Origin: Caldifarciminota bacterium
GTDB taxonomy: Bacteria > Hydrothermota > 32-111 > QNBC01
NCBI GenBank assembly: GCA_015486655.1
Contig: WFRF01000111.1
Location: 1-7,298 of the forward strand
Length of the DNA stretch: 7,298 bases
Direction: 5' to 3'
The notes under the pieces were generated by a model. The model ran no database searches. It saw nothing but the letters and a program-made list of their open reading frames with translations, and was not told where the DNA came from. Shown here in pieces: positions 1-6,502 of this stretch (positions are counted from its first letter, which is position 1; the number at the start of each line of letters is the position of its first letter). The position numbers were made by a program, and so were the translations under genes.

Positions 1-81
1 AACCCCTCAGTCCGGTAAAACCGGACAGCTCCCCTTAAAGAGGAGCAGCTATGAGGTCCAGGATGATAAATCTTAGGGGTT
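1..81. repeat. MITE-like palindromic repeat with terminal inverted repeats
   Basis: The first ten bases (AACCCCTCAG) are nearly the exact inverse of bases 72-81 (CTTAGGGGTT), with nine of ten matching, so this looks like a complete small element with terminal inverted repeats. Inside are two hairpins: GTCCGGT/ACCGGAC at 10-16 and 20-26 around AAA, and GCTCC/GGAGC at 28-32 and 42-46. A second copy of its left 50 bases occurs at 3832-3883 but lacks the right terminus. There is no coding capacity. The window edge could hide more sequence to the left. Calling it a non-autonomous mobile element is inference; the repeat and its symmetry are seen directly. Confidence 0.7.
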
Positions 82-85
82 ATAA

Positions 86-114
86 TTGACATATCAAAAC
101 ACTTATGATAGTTT
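86..114 (+). promoter_or_regulatory. Candidate promoter of the mntP operon (possibly leaderless)
   Basis: A perfect TTGACA lies at 86-91, and a weak -10 match, TAGTTT, at 109-114 after a 17-nt spacer. The ATG at 120 follows the -10 by only five bases, so the transcript would start at or beside the start codon. No Shine-Dalgarno sequence precedes this ATG, which fits. Alternatives are TATGAT at 104-109 (spacing to TTGACA too short) and TATAAT at 81-86 (no recognisable -35), which would give a short leader. Confidence 0.4.
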
Positions 115-119
115 AGCCT

Positions 120-668
120 ATGAACCTTGTAAACATATTTACAATAGCAATCGGACTTTCCATGGACGCATTTTCCGTCTCGATTACAGAGGGTGCCGTT
201 GCAAAAATCTTTAAAAAGAGGTATATTTTATTACTTGCATTTCTGTTCGGTGCCTTCCAGGCTTTTATGCCTCTAATCGGATGGGGAATAGGAAAACTAA
301 CCTTTTCCTATTTTGAAAAATACAACAAGTTTATAGCTCTTTTAATTTTATTGTTTTTAGGACTAAAAATGATATTCGATGCCATTAGAAAGGACGATAA
401 GGATATCAAAAGAACACCAAATCTCAAAAGAATGATTCTTTTGGCAATTGCAACAAGTATTGACGCTCTTGCCGTGGGCTTCACCCTCGGTGCACTGGAA
501 ATGCCTGTTATCACATCAGTATTGATAATCGGCGCCGTTACATTCTCATTTTCATTGGCAGGTGTTTACATAGGAAAGATTTTGGGGTTGTTTTTAAAAG
601 ATAAAGCTGAAATATTCGGCGGTATTGTGTTAATTTTGGTAGGAATAAAAATTTTTGTGGGTTTTTAA
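120..668 (+). CDS. mntP: Manganese efflux pump, MntP family
   Basis: This 182-residue inner-membrane protein resembles MntP (YebN), which exports Mn2+ to prevent manganese toxicity; the E. coli protein is about the same length. It shows the two related halves of the family. The first has SMDAF at residues 14-18 with Asp16, and GAFQAFMPLIGW at 44-55. The second has TSIDALAVG at 112-120 with Asp115, and KAEIFGGIVL near 162-171. The two aspartates in helices 1 and 4 are the residues known to matter for transport. About six transmembrane segments are visible, with a charged loop at 90-103. The start was chosen because upstream in-frame options are blocked and the N-terminus aligns with the family. 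No Shine-Dalgarno is visible. It is the first gene of a three-gene unit, 16 nt ahead of the isomerase gene. No Mn riboswitch is apparent. Confidence 0.92.
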   Translation: MNLVNIFTIAIGLSMDAFSVSITEGAVAKIFKKRYILLLAFLFGAFQAFMPLIGWGIGKLTFSYFEKYNKFIALLILLFLGLKMIFDAIRKDDKDIKRTPNLKRMILLAIATSIDALAVGFTLGALEMPVITSVLIIGAVTFSFSLAGVYIGKILGLFLKDKAEIFGGIVLILVGIKIFVGF

Positions 669-673
669 TAAAA

Positions 674-679
674 AAGGAG
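674..679 (+). promoter_or_regulatory. Shine-Dalgarno site that sets the FKBP start
   Basis: AAGGAG sits five bases before the ATG at 685. It decides for this start over the in-frame ATG at 655, which would overlap the end of mntP and add ten residues (MWVFNKKGDF) not expected in the family. Confidence 0.85.
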
Positions 680-684
680 ATTTT

Positions 685-1113
685 ATGAAAGAAGCAAAAA
701 CAGGTGACAAGGTACAGGTTCACTACACCGGGAAATTTGATGACGGTATGATCTTTGACAGTTCAAAAGGTAAAAAACCTTTGGAATTTACAATCGGGGA
801 ACATCAGGTGATTCCCGGATTTGAAGAAGCCATTATCGGTATGCATGAAGGGGACAGCAAAAACATTCACATTAAATCCGCCGATGCATACGGGGAACAT
901 CATAAAGAATTGGTAATCGATATCGAAAAAGCTCGTATTCCAAAAGACATCGATGTTAAGTTGGGACAGCAATTACAGATCAATTCGGAAAACGGAGAAA
1001 TCATAAACGTTGTTGTCTCGGCAATTAATGACAATACCGTTACACTCGATGCGAATCATCCTCTGGCGGGAAAAGATTTGAACTTCGATATCGAGCTTGT
1101 TAAAATCGTATAG
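685..1113 (+). CDS. FKBP-type peptidyl-prolyl isomerase, SlyD-like
   Basis: The product is a 142-residue cytoplasmic prolyl cis-trans isomerase and chaperone of the SlyD type. The FKBP core has VHYTG at 12-16, FDSS at 24-27, an active-site stretch GEHQVIPGFEEAIIGM at 38-53, and DAYGEH at 67-72. An insert-in-flap chaperone domain follows, roughly 73-122. The chain then returns to the FKBP fold through the family signature NHPLAGK (124-130) and the final strand LNFDIELVKIV. The metal-binding His/Cys-rich C-terminal tail of E. coli SlyD is absent, so a nickel-delivery role is not supported; folding assistance is the safer call. The gene has a good Shine-Dalgarno and lies 16 nt after mntP and 16 nt before the propeller gene, so co-transcription is likely. 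The pairing with a metal exporter is suggestive but may be incidental. Confidence 0.93.
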   Translation: MKEAKTGDKVQVHYTGKFDDGMIFDSSKGKKPLEFTIGEHQVIPGFEEAIIGMHEGDSKNIHIKSADAYGEHHKELVIDIEKARIPKDIDVKLGQQLQINSENGEIINVVVSAINDNTVTLDANHPLAGKDLNFDIELVKIV

Positions 1114-1119
1114 TTTTTT

Positions 1120-1123
1120 AGGA
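1120..1123 (+). promoter_or_regulatory. Weak Shine-Dalgarno before the propeller gene
   Basis: AGGA lies six bases before the ATG at 1130. This start gives a proper Lys-Lys signal peptide. The upstream in-frame ATG at 1097 overlaps the isomerase gene and would place eleven extra residues in front of the signal sequence. Confidence 0.6.
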
Positions 1124-1129
1124 TGTTGT

Positions 1130-3643
1130 ATGAAAAAGCTGATATTTATTTTTTTATTGGCAATTATAACAATAATTTCCATTCCCCTGATTAGGAATAA
1201 TAGAATTTCTCATCCGAAGGAATCGGAAGAAGATCCGGGTAAATTTCCCAACACATGGTTTATGCAACAGAGACTATACCCCAAAAACGATGCAAATATA
1301 ACGGATATGATGAGAACAATTCTCAGTGAAAGTAAAAAAATGCAGAAAATGTCCCGAAGTTATGAGGAACCGTGGAGATGTCTCGGTCCTTATAATATTA
1401 GCGGAAGAATAACCGATATCGAAGGTATTCCCGGGAAATATGATACGATTTACATAGGTTCCGCAACGGGAGGTGTATACAAAAGCTCCGACAGCGGTCA
1501 TACTTTTACACCCATATTTGACGAGAACGCAATACTCTCCATCGGAGATATTGCCGTAGACCCCATTCATCATAATACGATATATGTGGGAACAGGCGAG
1601 GCAAATGCCGCAAGCAACAGCTATCCCGGGAACGGTGTTTACAAATCCACCGATGGTGGTCAGACATGGCAAAACATAGGGCTGAACAACTCCTACTCCA
1701 TAGGCAGGATTGCAATTAATCCCATAGCCCCGAACACGCTCTTTGTAGCTGCCACGGGGAGATTGTTCGGATACGATTCAACAAGAGGAATATATAGAAG
1801 TACAGACGGAGGTGCAACCTGGAAAAAAGTTCTATACGTGAGTGATTCTACTTCAGGAATTGACGTGGCAATAAATCCGCTGTCTCCGGATACGGTTTTT
1901 GCCGCTACATGGGAACGATTGAGAACATTGAATAAAAGAAAATCAGGCGGCGTAACCTCTGCAATTTACAGATCCGAAAATGCAGGGGAAACTTGGGAGA
2001 AATTGACCGAGGGATTACCTGATTCCTCCACAAAACCCGGTAGAATAGGTCTTGCAATATCCAAGAATAATCCTGCGGTGATTTATGCCATATACACGGA
2101 TTCCGCCGGGGGAATAGGCGGGTTATACAGAAGCCAAGATAACGGGAATACATGGTCGTACAGATCAATACCCGATATATACAGTACATACGGATGGTAT
2201 TTCGGAAATGTTCGTGTTTCTCCTTTTGATTCGGACAGGGTTTACATACTGGGAATAGAAACGTATTTATCAACTGACGGAGGACAGAATTGGAGCGAAG
2301 TGCTTACCAATCAGCATGCGGATTTTCATGCGATGTACATGCCTGAAAACAATCCTTCAATGTGTTTTGTAGGTTCGGACGGCGGTTTTTCAATTTCCAC
2401 CGACAGCGGAAACTATGTTTCCTTTACCCCGTTTATTGCAAACATGCAGTTTTATCAGGGATGTATAGATCCTACCGATTCGGCAAGGATTTACGGTGGT
2501 GCGCAAGACAACGGGACAAACAGAATAGTGGATGATAATCCTTATACATGGGAAAGTGTATTCGGAGGTGACGGATTTTTCGTTGCCGTGGATCCCACTG
2601 ATTCCAACACAATTTATGCGGAATTTCAATGGGGTAATTTATACCGTTCCGATGATTATTCACTCAGCGGATGGACTTATCTCAGTTCTCCATTTGACAG
2701 TGACCGAACAAACTGGTCAACACCGTACATAATTGCTCCCGAAAATCACAATAAGCTCTACCTCGGAACATACAAATTATACCGCTCGCTTGACAGAGGC
2801 AATTCATGGACAGCTCTTACAGGAGATCTTACCAATAATGATTCTAACAGCACGATATCGGCATTGGCCGTTTCTCCTGCCGATTCCAATATTATCTACG
2901 TCGGAACAACAAACGGGCAGTTGTGGGTCTCCACCGATTACGGAGTATCCTTTACAAATATATCAAGCTCTCTTCCCAATAGATGTATAACATCAATTGC
3001 TACTCATCCTATGTCTCCCGATACCGTAGTTGTGACTTTTTCGGGACTTAGATGGAATGACAATGCTCCCCATATAATGTTGTCACCTGACAGAGGAAAT
3101 ACATGGCAAGACATAAGCGGCAATCTTCCCGATCTTCCTGTTAATGATGCGGTATTTGATTCGAGCAGACTGTTTGTTGCAAATGACGGCGGTGTTCTTT
3201 ACTCTGACGATTTTAACAATTACCAGTCATTCGGTTCGGGATTACCTTCCGTCCCCGTTAATGATATTGATATAAATAATTCCGGGACATACTTTGTAGC
3301 TTTCACATACGGACGATCGGCATACGGTATAGATATTTCATCTCTCGGTATAAAAAACAATAAACCGGACAAGGAGAAAGAAGGCATAAAGATACTTCAT
3401 TATTCATCGATATTTACATCCTTTCCCTTTATAGAATTTTCTTCCTCCATGTGCGGAAGGGGAAAAGTAGCACTTACGGATTTAAGCGGAAGAACCTTGA
3501 TGAAAAAAGAAATCGATGTAAAGAACGGATTTAACCGATTCTATTTTAACGGAACAAAAAAACTTTCATCAGGAACCTACTTTATAACCGTAAAAGCAGG
3601 CGGATATTTTAATAAGGTGAAAATTGTAAAGATAGAAAGATAA
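1130..3643 (+). CDS. Secreted Asp-box (BNR/sortilin-like) propeller protein with C-terminal sorting-type domain
   Basis: The product has 837 residues. An N-terminal signal peptide (Lys-Lys, then hydrophobic to about residue 20) indicates export. A WRCLGPYNISGR motif at 82-93 opens the propeller region, a form typical of VPS10/GH74-like proteins. Asp-box motifs (S-x-D-x-G-x-T-W) or degenerate versions start at residues 119, 173, 224, 282, 335, 381, 423, 553, 601 and 652, which implies a large or double beta-propeller. Residues about 753-837 form a beta-rich tail with LTDLSGRTLMKK and LSSGTYFITV, resembling type IX secretion C-terminal sorting domains, so the protein may be surface-attached or released. 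The family includes xyloglucanases and sortilin-like binding proteins. I see no certain catalytic pair, so no enzyme activity is assigned. It ends the mntP unit, 16 nt after the isomerase and just before a terminator. Confidence 0.88.
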   Translation: MKKLIFIFLLAIITIISIPLIRNNRISHPKESEEDPGKFPNTWFMQQRLYPKNDANITDMMRTILSESKKMQKMSRSYEEPWRCLGPYNISGRITDIEGIPGKYDTIYIGSATGGVYKSSDSGHTFTPIFDENAILSIGDIAVDPIHHNTIYVGTGEANAASNSYPGNGVYKSTDGGQTWQNIGLNNSYSIGRIAINPIAPNTLFVAATGRLFGYDSTRGIYRSTDGGATWKKVLYVSDSTSGIDVAINPLSPDTVFAATWERLRTLNKRKSGGVTSAIYRSENAGETWEKLTEGLPDSSTKPGRIGLAISKNNPAVIYAIYTDSAGGIGGLYRSQDNGNTWSYRSIPDIYSTYGWYFGNVRVSPFDSDRVYILGIETYLSTDGGQNWSEVLTNQHADFHAMYMPENNPSMCFVGSDGGFSISTDSGNYVSFTPFIANMQFYQGCIDPTDSARIYGGAQDNGTNRIVDDNPYTWESVFGGDGFFVAVDPTDSNTIYAEFQWGNLYRSDDYSLSGWTYLSSPFDSDRTNWSTPYIIAPENHNKLYLGTYKLYRSLDRGNSWTALTGDLTNNDSNSTISALAVSPADSNIIYVGTTNGQLWVSTDYGVSFTNISSSLPNRCITSIATHPMSPDTVVVTFSGLRWNDNAPHIMLSPDRGNTWQDISGNLPDLPVNDAVFDSSRLFVANDGGVLYSDDFNNYQSFGSGLPSVPVNDIDINNSGTYFVAFTYGRSAYGIDISSLGIKNNKPDKEKEGIKILHYSSIFTSFPFIEFSSSMCGRGKVALTDLSGRTLMKKEIDVKNGFNRFYFNGTKKLSSGTYFITVKAGGYFNKVKIVKIER

Positions 3644-3665
3644 AAACCACATACGTGAAAAGATT

Positions 3666-3695
3666 AAAAGGGTGCATTCAAATGCACCCTTTTGT
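3666..3695 (+). terminator. Intrinsic terminator of the mntP-FKBP-propeller unit, probably bidirectional
   Basis: A perfect 12-bp stem, AAAAGGGTGCAT at 3666-3677 and ATGCACCCTTTT at 3682-3693, closes a 4-base loop 22 bases after the propeller stop codon. The T run on the right serves the + strand. The A run on the left becomes a T run on the minus strand, so it could also stop the convergent cotransporter transcript. Confidence 0.88.
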
Positions 3696-3775
3696 ATTAT
3701 AAGACATATTAACCACTTGATGATCGAAAGAACTATGCTGCAAAATGTGATAGTGTATTAAGTAAATAAAGGAAA
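3696..3775. other. Intergenic spacer without recognised features
   Basis: This AT-rich sequence between the terminator and the composite repeat has only very short reading frames, such as a 13-codon frame from 3720 without a Shine-Dalgarno. I see no RNA gene or promoter here. Confidence 0.5.
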
Positions 3776-3790
3776 CGATTACATATTTAA

Positions 3791-3824
3791 ATTCTAAGTT
3801 CTTAGTTCTCACTTTTCACTTACT
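3791..3824. repeat. Degenerate heptamer tandem repeat
   Basis: Seven-base units AGTTCTT, AGTTCTC, ACTTTTC and ACTTACT follow one another from 3797 to 3824, after a partial unit. The first three units match 6389-6409 exactly. The pattern resembles the short tandemly repeated heptamers known from several bacterial genomes. Confidence 0.7.
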
Positions 3825-3831
3825 TTAGAAT

Positions 3832-3883
3832 ACCCCTCAGTCCGGTAGAACCGGACAGCTCCCCTTAAAGTGGAGCGGCTATG
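3832..3883. repeat. Truncated copy of the 1-81 palindromic repeat
   Basis: From ACCCCTCAG through GCTATGA it matches bases 2-54 closely. It keeps the 7-bp stem GTCCGGT/ACCGGAC (3840-3846 and 3850-3856) and the stem GCTCC/GGAGC (3858-3862 and 3872-3876). It diverges after GCTATGA and lacks the right terminal inverted repeat, so it is a truncated or fused copy. Confidence 0.75.
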
Positions 3884-3911
3884 ATTAAACAAAAATGAGA
3901 AATAAGATCTT

Positions 3912-3980
3912 ATTGAGATTCCGGATCAAGTCCGGAATGACCGATTGTAAACAATCGCATTTACGGTGTTCTCATGTTAT
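3912..3980. repeat. Hairpin repeat block, copy 1
   Basis: The stem ATTCCGGA/TCCGGAAT (3918-3925 and 3931-3938) closes the loop TCAAG. A second potential hairpin pairs GTAAA at 3947-3951 with TTTAC at 3960-3964. The block matches 6527-6595 over the same 69-base length. A perfect 14-bp palindrome, AATAAGATCTTATT at 3901-3914, overlaps its left edge but is not shared with copy 2. Confidence 0.75.
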
Positions 3981-4011
3981 ATCTCTATCAATTTCAATGT
4001 GAGACTTTTTT
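3970..4011 (+). terminator. Weak candidate + strand terminator
   Basis: TCTCATGTT (3970-3978) can pair with AATGTGAGA (3996-4004) using two G-U pairs around a 17-base loop, followed by C and six Ts. It would stop + strand transcription running into the end of the cotransporter gene. The large loop and the fact that copy 2 lacks the right arm make this tentative. Confidence 0.3.
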
Positions 4012-6229
4012 AAATTATCAGGATATTTTCATTGGCGGATACAAAAAGAACATCGTTTAATTTTCCGAATTTTAAGAATTCATCCTTCGTTTTGTTCAGA
4101 TCACCTGAACTAAAACCGAGGATTACGAGATCACTGGATTCGGAATTCTCCTCAACAACTCTTTCAATGGATTGTTTCTCGGGATTATATGAAATAGGTA
4201 TTATATTCTTAAAGGATACGGGCAGACGACCGCTTTGTATTATCTTTTTAAGGTTTGTAACATTTTCATCAATCTCTTTCTCGGGAAAGGCGGCGAAAAT
4301 TCTTATCTGACCTTTACCCCAATCGGGGTGTCCTTTAATAATGTAAGCGAGAAGTATCATCAGATTTGAATTTCGGTATTTTTTATCGGTAATCCATACA
4401 TCCATTACCGATTTATAGCCGAAATGCCTCGGCGAAGATCTTAAAACAAGAATATTGTATCTCACACTCAGAGCAAATTTTGCGGCATCGATAACATCGT
4501 CCACCTTTGCCGGTTCTTCTCCGGGAAACTCAAGCAATAATGTATTATTATCCAACCCTGAAACACCGGAAAGTTGTACAATTTGTGCTACGGCAGATTT
4601 TTTTGAAGGTGACACAATCGTATCCACATATATACCGGCTCCTCCCTTTTCTACCAACTTGACCAACTCTTCTTTACTCTCCTGCGCTTTCACAGCCGTA
4701 TCTTTGTTTAGCATTCCGGGAATGTAGTGAACAAGAGTGCCAAAACCGTGTCTGTATGAAATCCATCTCAAAAGATCAACTATGGAAATCCTTTCAAATG
4801 TATCTTTTGATATGGCAATTACGGAGGGGCGCCAACCGTAAGGTTTAAGATTTTTTCTGTTTCTCTGGGATATTATCTTTAACCATCGCGTAATTTGAAA
4901 AATTAATCCCTGCGAGAGTGTTGAAAGCTCATTTTCATCTTTATGGGAATGCAGTATAAGTCTGTATATGATAAACATTATAAGAACGGCGAGTATTGCA
5001 TAAATCGGTTGTATTTGAAATATCACAATGACACTCATAATGGCACCGATTAGAGAAATATACCATTTTGTATGAAAAACCGGTCGGAAGGACGGATTTG
5101 CCGCCATATGCTCAAGAAATGAAATCCAACAGAGAATACCGTATGTTATGATAAAAAACATTGTAATGAGTTGTGCTATAAAATCCAAACTGCCCGGTAA
5201 TATGAACAGAATTACGAGCAGTACCGAAAAAGCAGTGGCATTTACCGGCTCGTTTACCTTCCCCTCTCCTTTTGCAAAAAACTTATTTATCTTGCTTCCC
5301 GGCAATATATTATCATTACCGAGTGCCTGCAAGATTCTCGGAGCGACAATAGCCGAACTTATTGCAGACGAAATAGTGGCTGCGGCTAATCCGATGGGTA
5401 TGATGGGACCCCATAAAGCTATTTTGCTCATTATTAGCGGATCGGATGCGAGAGCACTCATAGGAGCGCTACTGTGTAATTTTATGGCAACTATTATGTA
5501 TATGAACATACCGGTTACCGTAGCCGTAAGAATCCCCACGGGAATCGAACGCTCCGGCTTCTTTAAATCACCGGATAACCCCACACCTGCAGCCATTCCC
5601 GTAAAGGCTGGGAATATAATTGCAAACACTTTAAACATGGGATCCGCACCGCTTATTTTGAATGTTAACGGAACGGTTGTTGTTCCGGGCAACGGTTTTC
5701 CAAACAAAAACAGAATTATGGAAACTATCAAAATCAGGAACACCCCCCAAAGTATGTTCACCCCCATATTAGCACCCTTCCACAGTTGAATCCATGTAAT
5801 CAAGCCGAAAAAAAGAAGACTGATTATTCTCAGATCAATCCATATTCCGTATTTTGCCATTAGATACTGATTAACCGGTCGAAAAGCTTCTGCAAAAGCA
5901 ACCATATAAAAAGCAACGGATATCGCTCGGGCAAAATAGAGGGAAATACCTATGGAACCACCTATGATTTTACCGAATGATCTGCTTATTATGTAGTATT
6001 CTCCTCCCCCCTCCACACGCATATTCGTCGCGATTTCGGAAATTGCAAGAGCTGTTGGTATTGTTATCAGATGAGCTATGATAACCAAGAGAATAGTACC
6101 GATAAGCCCTGCATTTGAAACGGCATAACCGAATCTTAAAAATAGAATGGCACCTAAAATCGTGCTGAGGGAAGCTAAAAAAACGGGTGTAGTACCAAAC
6201 CCGTATCCTCTACTCTTGTTTTTTCCCAT
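4010..6229 (-). CDS. Cation-chloride cotransporter (SLC12/CCC family), NKCC-like residues
   Basis: The 739-residue membrane protein predicts electroneutral cotransport of Cl- with K+ and/or Na+. The APC-fold membrane domain covers about residues 13-426. Family motifs are STILGAILFLRFGYAVSNAGL (from 22), NMRVEGGGEYYIISRSFG (69-86), FPAFTGMAAGVGLSGDL (206-222) and PRILQALGNDNILP (297-310). Residues matching ion sites of animal NKCC1 are kept: Tyr108 in TM3 and Pro207/Thr210 in TM6 (K+), Ala284 and Ser287-Ser288 in TM8 (Na+), Tyr363 in TM10 (Cl-). A cytoplasmic USP-like domain, about 465-739, begins at GWRPSVIAIS and includes MDVWITD (609-615) and LMILLAYIIKGHPDWGKGQIRIF (623-645); it is the normal CCC C-terminal domain, so the protein is full length. 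The gene stands alone between repeats. Ion specificity is inferred. Confidence 0.9.
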   Translation of the reverse strand: MGKNKSRGYGFGTTPVFLASLSTILGAILFLRFGYAVSNAGLIGTILLVIIAHLITIPTALAISEIATNMRVEGGGEYYIISRSFGKIIGGSIGISLYFARAISVAFYMVAFAEAFRPVNQYLMAKYGIWIDLRIISLLFFGLITWIQLWKGANMGVNILWGVFLILIVSIILFLFGKPLPGTTTVPLTFKISGADPMFKVFAIIFPAFTGMAAGVGLSGDLKKPERSIPVGILTATVTGMFIYIIVAIKLHSSAPMSALASDPLIMSKIALWGPIIPIGLAAATISSAISSAIVAPRILQALGNDNILPGSKINKFFAKGEGKVNEPVNATAFSVLLVILFILPGSLDFIAQLITMFFIITYGILCWISFLEHMAANPSFRPVFHTKWYISLIGAIMSVIVIFQIQPIYAILAVLIMFIIYRLILHSHKDENELSTLSQGLIFQITRWLKIISQRNRKNLKPYGWRPSVIAISKDTFERISIVDLLRWISYRHGFGTLVHYIPGMLNKDTAVKAQESKEELVKLVEKGGAGIYVDTIVSPSKKSAVAQIVQLSGVSGLDNNTLLLEFPGEEPAKVDDVIDAAKFALSVRYNILVLRSSPRHFGYKSVMDVWITDKKYRNSNLMILLAYIIKGHPDWGKGQIRIFAAFPEKEIDENVTNLKKIIQSGRLPVSFKNIIPISYNPEKQSIERVVEENSESSDLVILGFSSGDLNKTKDEFLKFGKLNDVLFVSANENILII

Positions 6230-6235
6230 AGGTTT

Positions 6236-6263
6236 AATATAGCATTGCCGTGAAATTAGTCAA
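6236..6263 (-). promoter_or_regulatory. Candidate leaderless promoter of the cotransporter gene
   Basis: On the minus strand, TTGACT (6263-6258) and TATATT (6241-6236) are separated by 16 bases, a good sigma-70-type match. Only six bases (AAACCT) separate the -10 from the ATG at 6229, so the start site should fall at the start codon. No Shine-Dalgarno is present. Confidence 0.6.
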
Positions 6264-6296
6264 GTATTTATGTTTTTGGAAAAGTAGATAGGTATA

Positions 6297-6309
6297 GCGA
6301 CTGCGTCGC
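6297..6309. repeat. GCGAC hairpin at the left edge of the repeat field
   Basis: GCGAC-TGC-GTCGC forms a 5-bp stem with a 3-base loop, next to the inverted heptamer arm. A similar hairpin, GTCGC-TAC-GCGAC at 6457-6469, sits just beyond the opposite arm. Confidence 0.55.
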
Positions 6310-6313
6310 AAGT

Positions 6314-6355
6314 GGGAAGTTAGAAGTAAGAAGTTAGAAATAGTAGGTAGAAGAA
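6314..6355 (-). repeat. Degenerate heptamer repeat, inverted arm
   Basis: Units GGGAAGT, TAGAAGT, AAGAAGT, TAGAAAT, AGTAGGT and AGAAGAA are the reverse complement form of the heptamers at 6382-6444. A 17-base stretch at 6323-6339 is the exact inverse of 6419-6435, so the two arms could form a cruciform or a long hairpin. Confidence 0.75.
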
Positions 6356-6381
6356 ATATAATAAAATCGATTGCATATTTA

Positions 6382-6444
6382 ACTTCTTAGTTCTTAGTTC
6401 TCACTTTTCACTTCTTAGTTCTAACTTCTTACTTCCTACTTATA
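6382..6444. repeat. Degenerate heptamer tandem array (nine units)
   Basis: Nine consecutive 7-base units with the approximate consensus ACTTCTT read ACTTCTT, AGTTCTT, AGTTCTC, ACTTTTC, ACTTCTT, AGTTCTA, ACTTCTT, ACTTCCT, ACTTATA. Strict seven-base phasing is kept although the units vary. Confidence 0.8.
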
Positions 6445-6450
6445 TTAGAA

Positions 6451-6486
6451 CACCCCGTCGCTACGCGACACCCCTCTATAGAGGGG
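6451..6486. repeat. CCCC-led double hairpin block
   Basis: The hairpin GTCGC-TAC-GCGAC (6457-6469) is followed by the perfect 16-bp palindrome CCCCTCTATAGAGGGG (6471-6486). It occupies the same place in copy 2 as the GTCCGGT and GCTCC hairpins do in copy 1. The architecture is therefore conserved while the stem sequences differ. Confidence 0.65.
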
Positions 6487-6502
6487 AATTTACACTAATG
6501 TC

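Larger units (their letters stand above)
3776..3998. repeat. Composite interspersed repeat, copy 1
   Basis: Its modules, in order, recur in copy 2 at 6368-6632. They are CGATTACATATTTAA (3776-3790), degenerate heptamers (3791-3824), a CCCC-led hairpin block (3834-3880), a 69-bp block (3912-3980) with 62 of 69 bases identical to 6527-6595, and a tail CTATCAATTTCAAT (near 3985-3998). The hairpin block is also a truncated copy of the element at 1-81. Together with copy 2 it brackets the cotransporter gene as direct repeats. The region is non-coding. Confidence 0.8.

Noticed and set aside
1..119. A yybP-ykoY manganese riboswitch upstream of mntP
   Set aside because: The hairpins here belong to a dispersed repeat with another copy at 3832-3883 away from any Mn gene, the riboswitch core is not recognisable, and the candidate promoter lies downstream of the hairpins.
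655..684. An earlier start for the isomerase at 655
   Set aside because: The added residues are simply the frame-shifted end of mntP, and the AAGGAG at 674-679 points to 685.
1274..1672. A 132-codon open frame on the minus strand
   Set aside because: It is antisense to the propeller gene, which keeps Asp-box motifs across this span; no start signal or recognisable domain is seen.
3720..3761. A 13-codon reading frame (MIERTMLQNVIVY)
   Set aside because: It has no Shine-Dalgarno, no promoter and no recognisable conservation; frames this short are expected by chance.
3901..3914. The 14-bp palindrome AATAAGATCTTATT as an operator
   Set aside because: It is far from any promoter, at the edge of a repeat block between convergent genes, so a regulatory role is unlikely.
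5148..5789. A 213-codon open frame on the + strand
   Set aside because: It lies entirely antisense to the membrane domain of the cotransporter, which has strong family motifs throughout; the opposite frame is a codon-bias shadow.
6314..6444. A CRISPR array
   Set aside because: The units are only seven bases long, contiguous without spacers, degenerate and partly inverted, and no cas genes are present.
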